A DNA stretch of 64,000 nt from Bradyrhizobium sp. (lineage in GTDB: Bacteria > Pseudomonadota > Alphaproteobacteria > Rhizobiales > Xanthobacteraceae): assembly GCF_016219575.1 (NCBI RefSeq), contig NZ_JACRMG010000009.1, forward strand, positions 744,001 to 808,000, given 5' to 3'. Under the pieces are notes generated by a model that saw nothing but the letters and a program-made list of their open reading frames with translations, was not told where the DNA came from and made no database searches. Shown piece by piece: positions 41,431 through 50,901 of the stretch. Both the position numbers and the translations under genes were made by a program. Within the stretch, counting starts at the first letter, position 1. Every line of letters begins with the position of its first letter.

Positions 41431-42158
41431 TTACCCGTGTCGCTCAGTTTGGCCTTGTCGGATTCCGGATAGATCGTCGTGGTCGAGACGCCCTTGCGAT
41501 ACTTCTCGAACGACGTCGTTCGGCGCATGGTATAGGCGGGGCTCTCCGGCCGCGGCTGCTCGAGGTCGGCGGGGTTGTCGACCATGGCGGCGAGGTTGCG
41601 CTGGGTGGCGCAGCCGAAATTGTAATACTGCTTGTTCTCGTTGTAGCCGGGGTTGTCGATTGACGGGCCGAGATCCGCGGGCCACAGACCGCACGGACCG
41701 GCTGTCGCCGAAATCTTGGGATAGCTGAGACGCACGGTCGCGAACCGCTGGGGGTCGTCGGGCGTGTAGTGATTGAGACGAATGGCGCTGGACGGCACGC
41801 CGGCTGCAGAAAGCGTGTGGCGGATTTCGCGCGCGGCGGATGCCGCGGCGCGCGCGTTCGGGGTGTTGACGGGGACGTCGACGACCACGCCACCGGTCCC
41901 CTCGCGGACCCAGCCATGGCCGAAGCCGGCGACATCGGCGCGCTGCGGACCGGAAAGGCCGCCGCGGCCGGCGCCGACAAAGACGACGATGGAGTGATTG
42001 CCTTCCTGCACCGCGATCGGATGGCGCTGGCGGTAGTCGTTGGGGACGCTGGCGGTCACGACTTCCGGCGACGTCCAGCATCCGCCGAGCGCCACGGAGA
42101 TGGCGGCGAGGGCGAAGGTCGCGCGCAGCCTGCGATTTCTTGATGAGGTCGATGTCAT
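41427..42158 (-). CDS. cpaD: CpaD pilus lipoprotein
   Basis: This 243-residue protein has a lipoprotein signal (FALAAISVALGGC). The CpaD pattern follows: DYRQRHPIAVQEG, GTGGVVVDVPVNTPNARAA, and the C-terminal CGLWPADLG, CATQRNLAAMVDNPADL. It is an outer-membrane factor of the Tad system. The ATG at 42158 opens the signal peptide. Confidence 0.92.
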   Translation of the reverse strand: MTSTSSRNRRLRATFALAAISVALGGCWTSPEVVTASVPNDYRQRHPIAVQEGNHSIVVFVGAGRGGLSGPQRADVAGFGHGWVREGTGGVVVDVPVNTPNARAAASAAREIRHTLSAAGVPSSAIRLNHYTPDDPQRFATVRLSYPKISATAGPCGLWPADLGPSIDNPGYNENKQYYNFGCATQRNLAAMVDNPADLEQPRPESPAYTMRRTTSFEKYRKGVSTTTIYPESDKAKLSDTGK

Positions 42159-42186
42159 GGTCGTGTTCCCCAGGCCGGACGAACCG

Positions 42187-43677
42187 TCAGTCGATGATGA
42201 AGCCGAAATAGCCGGGGTGGCCGGCGCCGGTCTCGACGCGGGCGGCAACGCCGTAAATCCGGTTGATGCGCGCCAGCAGCGTCGATTGCGCATCGTTGGC
42301 GGGCGCAAAGCCGTCGTCGGGACGCGACAGGTCCTTCTGCGCCACCGCGCGGACGACATAGGGCGTCACCAGCACCATCAGCTCGGTTTCGTTGTTGACG
42401 AAATCCTGGCTGCGGAACAGGCCGCCGAGAATGGGCAGCTGATCGAGGCCCGGCAGGCCGTTGACCGCCTGCTTGGTCTGCTGCTGGATCAGGCCGGCCA
42501 TCGCCATCGAGCCGCCGGAGGGAATTTCCAGCGTAGAGTCGGCGCGGCGGGTGCGGATCGAAGGAATGGTGAGGGCGGTGCCGTTCTGGTTCAGCGTGAT
42601 CGCGTTGTCGGTGGAGAGTTCCGAGACTTCGGTCATCACCCGGAGGCTGATGCGGCCCTCGGTCATCACCACGGGTGTGAAGTTCAGCGAGATGCCGAAT
42701 TTCTTGTACTGAATCTGCGTGGTGCAGACATGCGTAACGGGATCGCAGGAATACCCCGCGGGAATCGGGAATTCGCCGCCCGCGATGAAAGTCGCCGCTT
42801 CGCCCGAGATCGCGGTGAGATTGGGCTCGGCCAGCGTGCGCACCACGCCGGCGCTTTCCATCGCGCGCATGGTGGCCTGCACCTGCGGCACGCCCTTGAG
42901 GATGGAGGCGGCCTGCAGACCGTTATCGGTGACCAGCGGGCGGCCGAAGGCGGTGAACGGGTTCGTATTGTTGAAGTTCACCACCGCGGTGCCGTAGTTC
43001 ATGCTGGCGCTGATATCGACGCCCATCTGCTTGACGATGTCGCGGCGGACCTCGGCGACATGGACCTTCAGCATCACCTGATCGCGGCCGCGCACGACGA
43101 TGGAGTTGACGACCTTGTCGGCGCTGCCGACCAGTTTGGTGGCGATATCGCCGGCCTGCTGCGCCTCGATCGGGCTCGACACCGAGCCGGTCAGGAGGAC
43201 GCCGTCGCCGACGCCCTCGATCTGAACGCCGGCAACGCTGCGCAGCGCCGCGCGGATGCCGTTGAGGTCGCGCTTGATGGCGATGTCGTAGGAGGTGATC
43301 TGGTTGCCGTCGGCATCGAAGAACACGACGTTGGTCTGGCCGACCGCGGCGCCGATGATGTAGGCGCGCTGCGCCGAGCGGATCACGGCGTTGGCGATCT
43401 TTGGATCGGCGACCAGCACGTCCTTGGCCTCCCGCGGCAGGTCGATGACCACCGACTTGCCGACGCCGAGCGCCAGGAAGCGGGTCTTGACCGGGCCGAT
43501 CGCGCCGGTGACCAGCGGGCCCTGATCGCCCGTGGCGGCGGCGGAAGCAGGCTGGCTGGTCTTGCCGGCGTCTTTGCCGGCCTCCGACTCAGCCGCGAAG
43601 GCCGGCCAGAGAGCCGGGGAGAGCGCCAGCGCGGCGACCGCCGAGAACGAAAGCATGCGAAGACGGGAGCTTCGCAT
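42187..43677 (-). CDS. cpaC: CpaC/RcpA pilus secretin
   Basis: This 496-residue outer-membrane secretin has a signal peptide (MLSFSAVAALALSPALWPAF). The N-terminal BON-like region (VIDLPREAKDVLVADPKIAN, then GVLLTGSVSSPIEA) is followed by the C-terminal secretin domain with LAEPNLTAISGEAATFIAGG, then PSGGSMAMAGLIQQQ and NNETELMVLVTPYVV. It forms the Flp pilus pore. Another in-frame ATG at 43707 is possible. Confidence 0.93.
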   Translation of the reverse strand: MRSSRLRMLSFSAVAALALSPALWPAFAAESEAGKDAGKTSQPASAAATGDQGPLVTGAIGPVKTRFLALGVGKSVVIDLPREAKDVLVADPKIANAVIRSAQRAYIIGAAVGQTNVVFFDADGNQITSYDIAIKRDLNGIRAALRSVAGVQIEGVGDGVLLTGSVSSPIEAQQAGDIATKLVGSADKVVNSIVVRGRDQVMLKVHVAEVRRDIVKQMGVDISASMNYGTAVVNFNNTNPFTAFGRPLVTDNGLQAASILKGVPQVQATMRAMESAGVVRTLAEPNLTAISGEAATFIAGGEFPIPAGYSCDPVTHVCTTQIQYKKFGISLNFTPVVMTEGRISLRVMTEVSELSTDNAITLNQNGTALTIPSIRTRRADSTLEIPSGGSMAMAGLIQQQTKQAVNGLPGLDQLPILGGLFRSQDFVNNETELMVLVTPYVVRAVAQKDLSRPDDGFAPANDAQSTLLARINRIYGVAARVETGAGHPGYFGFIID

Positions 43678-43715
43678 CGGATTGTCACCGCATTTCCTGA
43701 TGGGCATTGTACTGG

Positions 43716-44516
43716 TCACTTCTGTGTCGTCGTCGAGCTCTGCACGCCGTAGCGCACAACGTTGATGCTGGCGCCCTTCTTCGGGGCGGCTTCTTCTTCC
43801 GCATTGTTCTCGGCCATGTTGAGGTCGGCGATGGAGCGCAGCGCCAGCGACAGCGTGCCGGCCTGGCGCGCGCGCGCCAGCGTTTCGGCCTGCTCGGGCT
43901 TCAGCTCCAGCGTCACGGTCCTGCCGACCAGCGCGTTCTGGCCTTCCTTCTCCTTCGGCGCCTGGTCGATGGCGAGCACGCGCACATTGGGGAGAATGAT
44001 CTCGGAATTGATGATGTCGGGCCCGCCCTTGTCGGCACTCTTTTCGCGACGGGTCAGGATGACGTCGACGCGGTCGTTCGGCAGGATGAACCCGCCGGCG
44101 CCGGTCTCGGCGGAGATTTCGGTCGAGATGGCGCGCATGCCGGTCGGCAGGATCGCGGCCATGAAGCCGGAGCCGTCGGCCCTCACCAGCTTGGGCTCGC
44201 GGATCGGTTCGCCGGCGATGAAAGGAGCGCGTGCGATCATGCCCGTGATCTGCTTGTTGGCGTCGGGACGATCGCCTCGCTTGATGAAGCTGCCGCTGGC
44301 GGCGGCGGACGGCCATGTCTGCCATTGCAGATCGTCGGACTTCACCGATTGGCCGAGGCCGATCTCGTTTTTGGCGACGAGTACCTCCACCGTCTGCAAC
44401 TGCGCGACGGGCTGGGCAGGCATCTTCGCCGTGTCGTCCGTGCCGCGCGCGAGCCAGGCGGCGATGCCGCCGGCACCCAGCGCGATGGAAAGGACGGCGA
44501 TCTGTGCGGTTTTCAT
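43716..44516 (-). CDS. cpaB: CpaB/RcpC pilus assembly protein
   Basis: This 266-residue protein has an N-terminal membrane anchor (QIAVLSIALGAGGIAAWLA). It has a SAF domain (VEVLVAKNEIGLGQSVKSDD) and RcpC sequence (GFILPNDRVDVILTRREKS). It is the first gene of cpaB-cpaC-cpaD-cpaE on the minus strand. No pilin, prepilin peptidase, cpaF, tadB or tadC gene is present in the window. Confidence 0.92.
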   Translation of the reverse strand: MKTAQIAVLSIALGAGGIAAWLARGTDDTAKMPAQPVAQLQTVEVLVAKNEIGLGQSVKSDDLQWQTWPSAAASGSFIKRGDRPDANKQITGMIARAPFIAGEPIREPKLVRADGSGFMAAILPTGMRAISTEISAETGAGGFILPNDRVDVILTRREKSADKGGPDIINSEIILPNVRVLAIDQAPKEKEGQNALVGRTVTLELKPEQAETLARARQAGTLSLALRSIADLNMAENNAEEEAAPKKGASINVVRYGVQSSTTTQK

Positions 44517-44807
44517 ACGCGTTACTGTCTACTCTCACGCCGTGAAGCCATGAGCCCCACGGCGGCCTCTCATCCCATCCCGGCATCGAGGACTAAGCGC
44601 CAAAGGTATATGGGCGCTTGCATGGCGGAACGCGGGCGCGGGAGATCGTCGCCATGGTGAACGGATCGTTATTCAATCGCACCGCGATCGAACAAAATGC
44701 CGTGACGGACAGTATTTCCACGGGATGTTGCGGCCGCGATGCGCGCGCGCAGCGGGAGGCGCCGCAATGGCGCCACGGGAGTTAACGATTGGTGTTGTCG
44801 GGCGCGG

Positions 44808-46004
44808 TTACTGCGCCGCCTTCAGTGCGGCGAATCCGCGGTCGAGATCGGCCTTGAGGTCGTCGACATTCTCGAGCCCGATATGCAGCCGCAGCGTCGG
44901 GCCGCCCGGAGACCATTTGGTCGCCGTGCGATAGCTGTCGCAGTCGAACGGGATGACCAGGCTTTCGAAGCCGCCCCAGGAATAACCCATGCCGAACAGC
45001 GTCACCGCATCGAGCAGGGCATCGACTGCCTTTTGCGGTACCGGCTTGAGCACAATGCTGAACAAGCCTGAGGCGCCGGTGAAATCGCGCTTCCAGATCG
45101 CATGGCCGGGATCGCTCTCGAGCCCGGGATGCAGCACGCGGGCCACTTCCGGCCGCGCGGCGAGCCAGCGCGCCATCTCGAGGCCGGAGCGATGGTGCTG
45201 CGCCAGCCGCACGGCCAGCGTGCGCGTGCCGCGCAGTGCCAGGTAGACGTCATCTGGTCCGGCACAGACGCCGAGCAGGCGGATCGTCTCCTGCACCATC
45301 GGCCACGCCTTCGCGTTGGCCGAGATGGTGCCGAACATGATGTCGGAATGCCCACCGATATATTTGGTGGCGGCCTGCATGCTGATGTCGACGCCGAGGT
45401 CGAGCGAACGGTGAAACAGCGGGGTCGCCCAGGTGTTGTCGTCGATCACGATCGCGCCGCGGGCATGCGCGACTTCCGCTATCGCGGGGATGTCGGGCAT
45501 CTCGAAGGATTGCGAGCCCGGCGCCTCGACCAGGACTGCCCGTGTGTTCGGCTTGAACAGCCTCGCGATGCCGGCGCCGATTGCGGGATCGAAATAGGTG
45601 GTCTCGACGCCATAGCGCGCCAGCACGCCGTTGCAGAAATTGCGCGACGGGCGATAGACGTTGTCGCAGACCAGGAGATGGTCGCCCGCCTTCGTCACCG
45701 ACAGGAGCGTGGTGGAGATCGCGGCAAGACCGGAGGGCGCGATGCCGACGCCCGCGCATTGCGGGCCCTCCAGCGCCATCATCACATCCTGCAATGCCCG
45801 CGTGGTGGGCGAGCCATGGCGGCCATAGGTGAATTCGCTGCGGTGCGCGTGCAGGTCGTCTGCGGTCGGATAGAGCACGGTCGAGCCGTGGAACACCGCC
45901 GGATTCACAAATCCCTTCTGTGCTATGGGATCGCGCCCGGCGGTCACCAGCCGGGTTTCGGCCTGTTGCGATGTCGATTTGCCGTCAGGCCCCGGAGATT
46001 TCAT
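44808..46004 (-). CDS. Cystathionine beta-lyase-like PLP enzyme
   Basis: This 398-residue Cys/Met-metabolism PLP enzyme has a cofactor lysine in QAATKYIGGHSD (K214). It also has SGLAAISTTLLSV, VEAPGSQSFEMPD and the C-terminal GYSWGGFESLVIP, then RLHIGLENVDDLKADL. The pattern fits cystathionine beta-lyase (MetC), which makes homocysteine from cystathionine; other C-S lyases of the family are possible. The ATG at 46004 is used; the frame continues to 46046. Confidence 0.85.
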   Translation of the reverse strand: MKSPGPDGKSTSQQAETRLVTAGRDPIAQKGFVNPAVFHGSTVLYPTADDLHAHRSEFTYGRHGSPTTRALQDVMMALEGPQCAGVGIAPSGLAAISTTLLSVTKAGDHLLVCDNVYRPSRNFCNGVLARYGVETTYFDPAIGAGIARLFKPNTRAVLVEAPGSQSFEMPDIPAIAEVAHARGAIVIDDNTWATPLFHRSLDLGVDISMQAATKYIGGHSDIMFGTISANAKAWPMVQETIRLLGVCAGPDDVYLALRGTRTLAVRLAQHHRSGLEMARWLAARPEVARVLHPGLESDPGHAIWKRDFTGASGLFSIVLKPVPQKAVDALLDAVTLFGMGYSWGGFESLVIPFDCDSYRTATKWSPGGPTLRLHIGLENVDDLKADLDRGFAALKAAQ

Positions 46005-46327
46005 GCATTTGCACCAAAGACTTTTTGTCGCAACCGCAGCGCGCATTGCCCGATAAGGCGGCAGGCCGGGCCTATCTGGCTAATAACAGGACACAGAAGT
46101 CGGCCGTCAACCCCTTGACCCGGCTCGCCAGCCGCTATGTGATGGCCCCGACTATCCACGTCGCCGCAAGTTGAGGGGCCTGCTGCGACCGCAGATCCAT
46201 TGCTGCACGGTCATCTCCGGCGGCGGCCGGCTTGGCCGGCCATTTGCAGCAAGGGATCCATCGGGTTGGCCCATTGTCGGACTTGCGGCGGCAGTGTTCC
46301 CCGGACGATCCTCGAAAGGCTTTGCCC
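46005..46327. other. 323-base divergent promoter region
   Basis: This gap separates the PLP-enzyme gene from aapJ and should hold both promoters. No convincing riboswitch, operator or other gene was seen. Confidence 0.5.
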
Positions 46328-47341
46328 ATGAAACGCGTATCCCTGGTTCTCACCCTTGCTGCCGCCGCCCTTTCTGCACAGGCCGCGACCGCCCAGACTC
46401 TCAAGACCATCAAGGATCGCGGCTTGCTGTCCTGCGGCGTCAGCCAGGGCCTGCCGGGCTTTTCGTCGCCGGACGACAAGGGCAACTGGACCGGGCTCGA
46501 CGTGGATATCTGCCGTGCGATCGCGGCGGCTGTCTTCAACGATCCCTCCAAGATCAAGTTCGTGCCGCTTTCCGCCAAGGATCGTTTCACCGCGCTGCAA
46601 TCCGGCGAAATCGACGTGCTGTCGCGCAACACCACCTGGACCATTTCGCGCGATACTTCGCTCGGCGCGAATTTCACCGGCGTCACCTATTATGACGGAC
46701 AGGGCTTCCTGGTGAAGAAGTCGCTGAAGGTGAAGTCCGCGCTGGAACTCAACAGTGCCTCGGTATGCGTGCAGACGGGAACCACCACCGAGCAGAACCT
46801 CGCCGACTACTTCAAGGGCAACAACATGAAGTACGAGGTGATCGCCTTCGCCGGCGCCGATGAAACCGTGAAGGCCTACGAGTCCGGCCGATGTGACGTG
46901 TACACGACCGACGCCTCGGGGCTCTACGCCCAACGCCTGAAACTCGCCAACCCCAACGATCACGAGATCTTGCCCGAGATCATTTCCAAGGAGCCGCTCG
47001 GCCCGATGGTCCGCCACGGCGACGATCAGTGGTTTGACATCGTCAAGTGGACCCTGTTTGCGATGCTCAACGCCGAGGAAATGGGCGTGACCCAGAAGAA
47101 CGTCGACGAGATGGCCAAGTCCGACAAGCCGGACCTCAAGCGCTTGCTCGGCTCCGATGGTAATCTCGGCGAACAGCTCGGCCTGACCAAGGACTGGGTG
47201 ATCCGCATCGTCAAGCAGGTCGGCAACTACGGCGAGTCGTTCGACCGGAACGTCGGCGCCGGCTCGAAGCTCCTCATCTCCCGCGGCCTGAACAACCTCT
47301 GGAACAAGGGCGGAATCCAGTACGCGCCGCCGATCCGCTGA
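46328..47341 (+). CDS. aapJ: General L-amino acid ABC transporter binding protein AapJ
   Basis: This 337-residue periplasmic binding protein has a signal peptide (SLVLTLAAAALSAQAATAQ). Its SBP_bac_3 domain features are VSQGLPGFSSPDDKGNWTGL, DVLSRNTTWTISRD and GRCDVYTTDASGLYAQRL. It is the first gene of aapJQMP, the broad-range amino acid importer of rhizobia. The ATG at 46328 precedes the signal peptide. Confidence 0.93.
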   Translation: MKRVSLVLTLAAAALSAQAATAQTLKTIKDRGLLSCGVSQGLPGFSSPDDKGNWTGLDVDICRAIAAAVFNDPSKIKFVPLSAKDRFTALQSGEIDVLSRNTTWTISRDTSLGANFTGVTYYDGQGFLVKKSLKVKSALELNSASVCVQTGTTTEQNLADYFKGNNMKYEVIAFAGADETVKAYESGRCDVYTTDASGLYAQRLKLANPNDHEILPEIISKEPLGPMVRHGDDQWFDIVKWTLFAMLNAEEMGVTQKNVDEMAKSDKPDLKRLLGSDGNLGEQLGLTKDWVIRIVKQVGNYGESFDRNVGAGSKLLISRGLNNLWNKGGIQYAPPIR

Positions 47342-47365
47342 CCGGTAAAGCCGGGGGGCGCGGCG

Positions 47366-48571
47366 ATGGCCATTGAAGCACGATCACCTCCGTCGCAGTT
47401 TGTCTTCAGGCTGCGACGCGCGCTCGGGGGGCGCGCGGGCTGGAATGGCGTCGTCTTCCAGATCCTGTTCGTCGCCGCGCTTGCCTGGCTCGCCTTTGAG
47501 ATCGTCGAAAACGCGCGCGCCAATCTTGCCGCGCAGCGCATCACCTCCGGCTTCGGTTTTCTTACCAACAATGCCGGCTTTGACGTCAGTCAGGCCCTGA
47601 TCTCCTATTCGGGCTCGGACAGCTACCTGCGTGTGTTCTTCGTCGGCCTGTTGAACACGCTGGTCGTGGCGGTGGTCGGCATTTTCTTCGCCACCATCCT
47701 CGGTTTCATGGTGGCGCTCGGCCGGCTCTCGCCGAACTGGCTGCTGTCGCGTATCGCCGGCGGCTATGTCGAGCTGATCCGCAATCTGCCGCCGCTGTTC
47801 CAGATCCTGTTCTGGTACAAGGCGGTGCTCTCCGCGCTGCCCAATCCGCGCCAGAGCTACTCGTTCTTCGATTGGTTCTTCCTCAGCAATCGCGGGCTGG
47901 TGATACCGAAAGCGGTCGGCAGCGCCGGGCTCTATCCATTTCTGGTTGCCGTTGCAGTTGCGGTTGTCGCAGCGTTCTTGCTGCGGCGACATGCGCGCAA
48001 GGAATTGTTCGACAAAGGCAGGAAGGTCACGATCTGGCCCTATGTGCTGGGCGTGCTCGTTGGATTGCCGCTGATGGCGATGCTGATCTTCGGCACGCCC
48101 TGTACGCTCGAGTTCCCGGCGCTGCGCGGTTTCAATTTCGCCGGCGGCTCGCGCGTCATTCCGGAATTCGTGGCACTCACGCTGGCGCTGTCAACGTATA
48201 CAGCGGCCTTCATCGCCGAGATTGTGCGCGCGGGCATCATGTCCGTGCACAAGGGGCAGATGGAGGCGGGCTCCTCGCTCGGACTGTCGCGCGGCCAGAC
48301 GCTGCGGCTGATCGTGGTGCCGCAGGCGATGCGGGTGATCCTGCCGCCGCTGACCAACCAGTATCTCAATCTGACGAAGAATTCCTCGCTCGCGGTCGCG
48401 ATCGGTTATCCCGACCTCGTCTCGGTGTTCGCGGGCACGGCACTGAGCCAGACCGGGCAGGCTATCGAGATCATCTCGATCACCATGGGCGTCTATCTCC
48501 TGATCTCGCTCATCACCAGCGCGATCATGAGTCTGTACGGGTGGCGGCTTGACCGGAGCATGAGTAGATGA
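47366..48571 (+). CDS. aapQ: General L-amino acid ABC transporter permease AapQ
   Basis: This 401-residue inner-membrane permease has the long N-terminal extension typical of AapQ. It has a HisMQ permease core with YVELIRNLPPLFQILFWYKA and SLGLSRGQTLRLIVVPQAMR. Its stop overlaps the aapM start (ATGA). Confidence 0.93.
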   Translation: MAIEARSPPSQFVFRLRRALGGRAGWNGVVFQILFVAALAWLAFEIVENARANLAAQRITSGFGFLTNNAGFDVSQALISYSGSDSYLRVFFVGLLNTLVVAVVGIFFATILGFMVALGRLSPNWLLSRIAGGYVELIRNLPPLFQILFWYKAVLSALPNPRQSYSFFDWFFLSNRGLVIPKAVGSAGLYPFLVAVAVAVVAAFLLRRHARKELFDKGRKVTIWPYVLGVLVGLPLMAMLIFGTPCTLEFPALRGFNFAGGSRVIPEFVALTLALSTYTAAFIAEIVRAGIMSVHKGQMEAGSSLGLSRGQTLRLIVVPQAMRVILPPLTNQYLNLTKNSSLAVAIGYPDLVSVFAGTALSQTGQAIEIISITMGVYLLISLITSAIMSLYGWRLDRSMSR

Positions 48572-50079
48572 GCGCTCCCTTCTTCGTCCGCCAGGATCTG
48601 GTTCCCGAGCGTCCCGCGCCGGTGAAAACTACCGGCTTCATCGGCTTCCTGCGCACGCGCCTGTTCAACACGCCGACCAACATCCTGGTCACGATCGTCG
48701 CCGCGCTGCTGTTGTGGTTCACCGTCGTTCCCGCGATCGAATTCATGCTTGTCGATGCGGTGTGGACGGGCAAGGACCGCGACGCCTGCCTTGCGGAGAA
48801 GATCGGCCGGCCCGTCGGCGCGTGCTGGCCGTTCGTGACCGCGAAATTCAGCCAGTTCATCTACGGCTTCTATCCCGAGCCGGAGCGCTGGCGTGTGAAC
48901 CTGACCTTCCTGCTGGCAGCCGTGCTGCTGATCCCGATGCTGATCCCGCGCCTGCCGGGCAAGAGCATCAATGCGGGGCTGTTCTTCATCGCCTTTCCGG
49001 TCGTCGCCTTCTTCCTGCTGCATGGCGGCGGGTTGAAGGGGTTGGGCGTCAGCTGGACCGCGAACATCCTGTCCGGCTTCGGCGACAGCATCGGGGAAGG
49101 CGGCCAGAAGCTGGTGGCCTTGAGCGCGTCATCGGCGATCGGCCCGCTGTTGTGGCTGATCGGCAAGTTTCTGGCCCTGCTCGGCACCGTGATTTCGTGG
49201 GTGCTGTGGCCGTTGACCTGGTTGCGCGACTTCATCCAGACCTTCAACCGGCCGGTATGGGCCGACCTGGTTGCGACCGCCGCAATCGTCTCCGGGTTGA
49301 TGTTCTGGCTCGGCGGCGGCATGCGCGCAGGCGTTCGCCCGCTGGTCACCAGCCTCGTCATCTTCGCCTGCATCGGCATCCTGATTGCCGTCATGGGGCT
49401 CGACCGCGGCGGCCTGCCGGTGGTCGATACGCGGCTGTGGGGCGGCCTGCTGGTGACGCTGGTGGTGTCGGTGACGGGCATCGTCTCCTCGATGCCGGTC
49501 GGCATCGCACTCGCGCTCGGGCGTCGCTCGACCATTCCGCTGATCCGCATTTTCTCCGTCGCCTTCATCGAGTTCTGGCGCGGCGTGCCACTGATCACCG
49601 TGCTGTTCTTCGCCACCTACATGCTGCCGCTGTTCCTGCCCGGCAACTTCTCCGTGGATGGCCTCGTGCGCGCGCTGATCGGCATCGCGCTGTTCGCCGG
49701 CGCCTATCAGGCCGAGGTGATCCGCGGCGGCCTGGCGGCGATCCCGCGCGGGCAGGGGGAGGCGGCAAGCGCGCTCGGGCTATCGTTCTGGAAGACCACC
49801 GGCCTGATCGTGATGCCGCAGGCGCTGCGCCACGTCATCCCCGGCCTCGTCAACAGCTTCATCGCGCTGTTCAAGGATACTTCGCTGGTCTCGATCGTCG
49901 CGCTGTTCGACCTGCTCGGCCAGCTGCAGGCGGCTTTCAGCGATCCCGTGTGGTCGACACCGACGACGCTGTTCACGGGATTCGCCTTCACCGGACTGAT
50001 CTACTTCGTCTTCTGTTTTGGCATGTCGCGTTACTCCCTGTTCGTCGAGAACAGGCTGAACGCGCATCGCCGCAACTGA
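48568..50079 (+). CDS. aapM: General L-amino acid ABC transporter permease AapM
   Basis: This 503-residue permease has multiple N-terminal membrane segments. The HisMQ core has IEFWRGVPLITVLFFATYML and ALGLSFWKTTGLIVMPQALR. The unusually large N-terminal region (about residues 1-290) is characteristic of AapM. It pairs with AapQ. Confidence 0.93.
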   Translation: MSAPFFVRQDLVPERPAPVKTTGFIGFLRTRLFNTPTNILVTIVAALLLWFTVVPAIEFMLVDAVWTGKDRDACLAEKIGRPVGACWPFVTAKFSQFIYGFYPEPERWRVNLTFLLAAVLLIPMLIPRLPGKSINAGLFFIAFPVVAFFLLHGGGLKGLGVSWTANILSGFGDSIGEGGQKLVALSASSAIGPLLWLIGKFLALLGTVISWVLWPLTWLRDFIQTFNRPVWADLVATAAIVSGLMFWLGGGMRAGVRPLVTSLVIFACIGILIAVMGLDRGGLPVVDTRLWGGLLVTLVVSVTGIVSSMPVGIALALGRRSTIPLIRIFSVAFIEFWRGVPLITVLFFATYMLPLFLPGNFSVDGLVRALIGIALFAGAYQAEVIRGGLAAIPRGQGEAASALGLSFWKTTGLIVMPQALRHVIPGLVNSFIALFKDTSLVSIVALFDLLGQLQAAFSDPVWSTPTTLFTGFAFTGLIYFVFCFGMSRYSLFVENRLNAHRRN

Positions 50080-50082
50080 GAA

Positions 50083-50832
50083 ATGGCCATGGCCGAAAAC
50101 TCGATCGTCAACATCAACAAGCTCAACAAGTGGTACGGAGACTTCCACGTGTTGCGCGACATCAACCTCGACGTGGCCAAGGGCGAGCGCATCGTGATCT
50201 GCGGGCCGTCCGGTTCCGGCAAGTCGACCCTGATCCGCTGCATCAACGCACTGGAGGAATTCCAGGAGGGCGAGATCACCGTCGAGGGCATCGAGCTCGG
50301 GCCTAACCTGCGTCGCGTCGACGAGGTACGCCGCGAGGTCGGCATGGTGTTCCAGAGCTTCAACCTGTTCCCGCATCTGACCGTGCTGGAGAACTGCACG
50401 CTGGCGCCGATCTGGGTGCGCAACATCCCCCAGAAGGATGCCGAGGCGACCGCCATGAAATATCTGGAGCGGGTCAAGATCCCGCATCAGGCCAGCAAGT
50501 ATCCCGGCCAGATGTCAGGCGGCCAGCAGCAGCGCGTGGCGATTGCGCGGGCGCTGACCATGAATCCGAAGGTGATGCTGTTCGACGAGCCGACCTCCGC
50601 GCTCGACCCGGAAATGGTCAAGGAGGTGCTCGACACCATGGTCGATCTCGCCAGGGAAGGCATGACCATGCTGGTCGTCACCCACGAAATGGGATTTGCG
50701 CGCGAAGTCGCCAACCGCGTCGTGTTCATGGACGCCGGCCAGGTGATCGAGTCCAACACGCCGCAGGAATTCTTCGCCAACCCGCAGCACGCGCGGTCGA
50801 AGCTGTTTCTCAGCCAGATTCTGCGGCACTAG
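50083..50832 (+). CDS. aapP: General L-amino acid ABC transporter ATPase AapP
   Basis: This 249-residue ATPase has Walker [10 protein letters not shown], signature [15 protein letters not shown], Walker [13 protein letters not shown] and the switch VVTHEMGFA. It starts three bases after the aapM stop, completing the operon. The palindromic repeat just after its stop probably terminates transcription. Confidence 0.94.
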   Translation: MAMAENSIVNINKLNKWYGDFHVLRDINLDVAKGERIVICGPSGSGKSTLIRCINALEEFQEGEITVEGIELGPNLRRVDEVRREVGMVFQSFNLFPHLTVLENCTLAPIWVRNIPQKDAEATAMKYLERVKIPHQASKYPGQMSGGQQQRVAIARALTMNPKVMLFDEPTSALDPEMVKEVLDTMVDLAREGMTMLVVTHEMGFAREVANRVVFMDAGQVIESNTPQEFFANPQHARSKLFLSQILRH

Positions 50833-50900
50833 GCGAATAGCGAATGAGGAGTAGCGAGTAGGGATTCGCCATTCGCAACTCCCTATTCGCCACTCGCCGC
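50832..50900. repeat. Palindromic repeat/terminator between aapP and cysK
   Basis: The left half GGCGAATAGCGAATGAGGAG and the right half (reverse complement GGCGAGTGGCGAATAGGGAG) agree at most positions. They would form a hairpin of about 30 bp with G-T pairs. It fills the whole gap between two convergent stops and resembles short dispersed palindromes of this lineage. Confidence 0.6.
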
Positions 50901-50901
50901 T

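Noticed and set aside
42187..44586. A 799-residue minus-strand open frame that would extend cpaC upstream across cpaB
   Set aside because: The N-terminal 300 residues are low-complexity Arg/Gly-rich sequence antiphase to the clear cpaB gene; the signal peptide of CpaC starts at 43677.
46005..46327. Possible SAM-II riboswitch upstream of the cystathionine lyase-like gene
   Set aside because: The expected pseudoknot sequence pattern was not visible on either strand.
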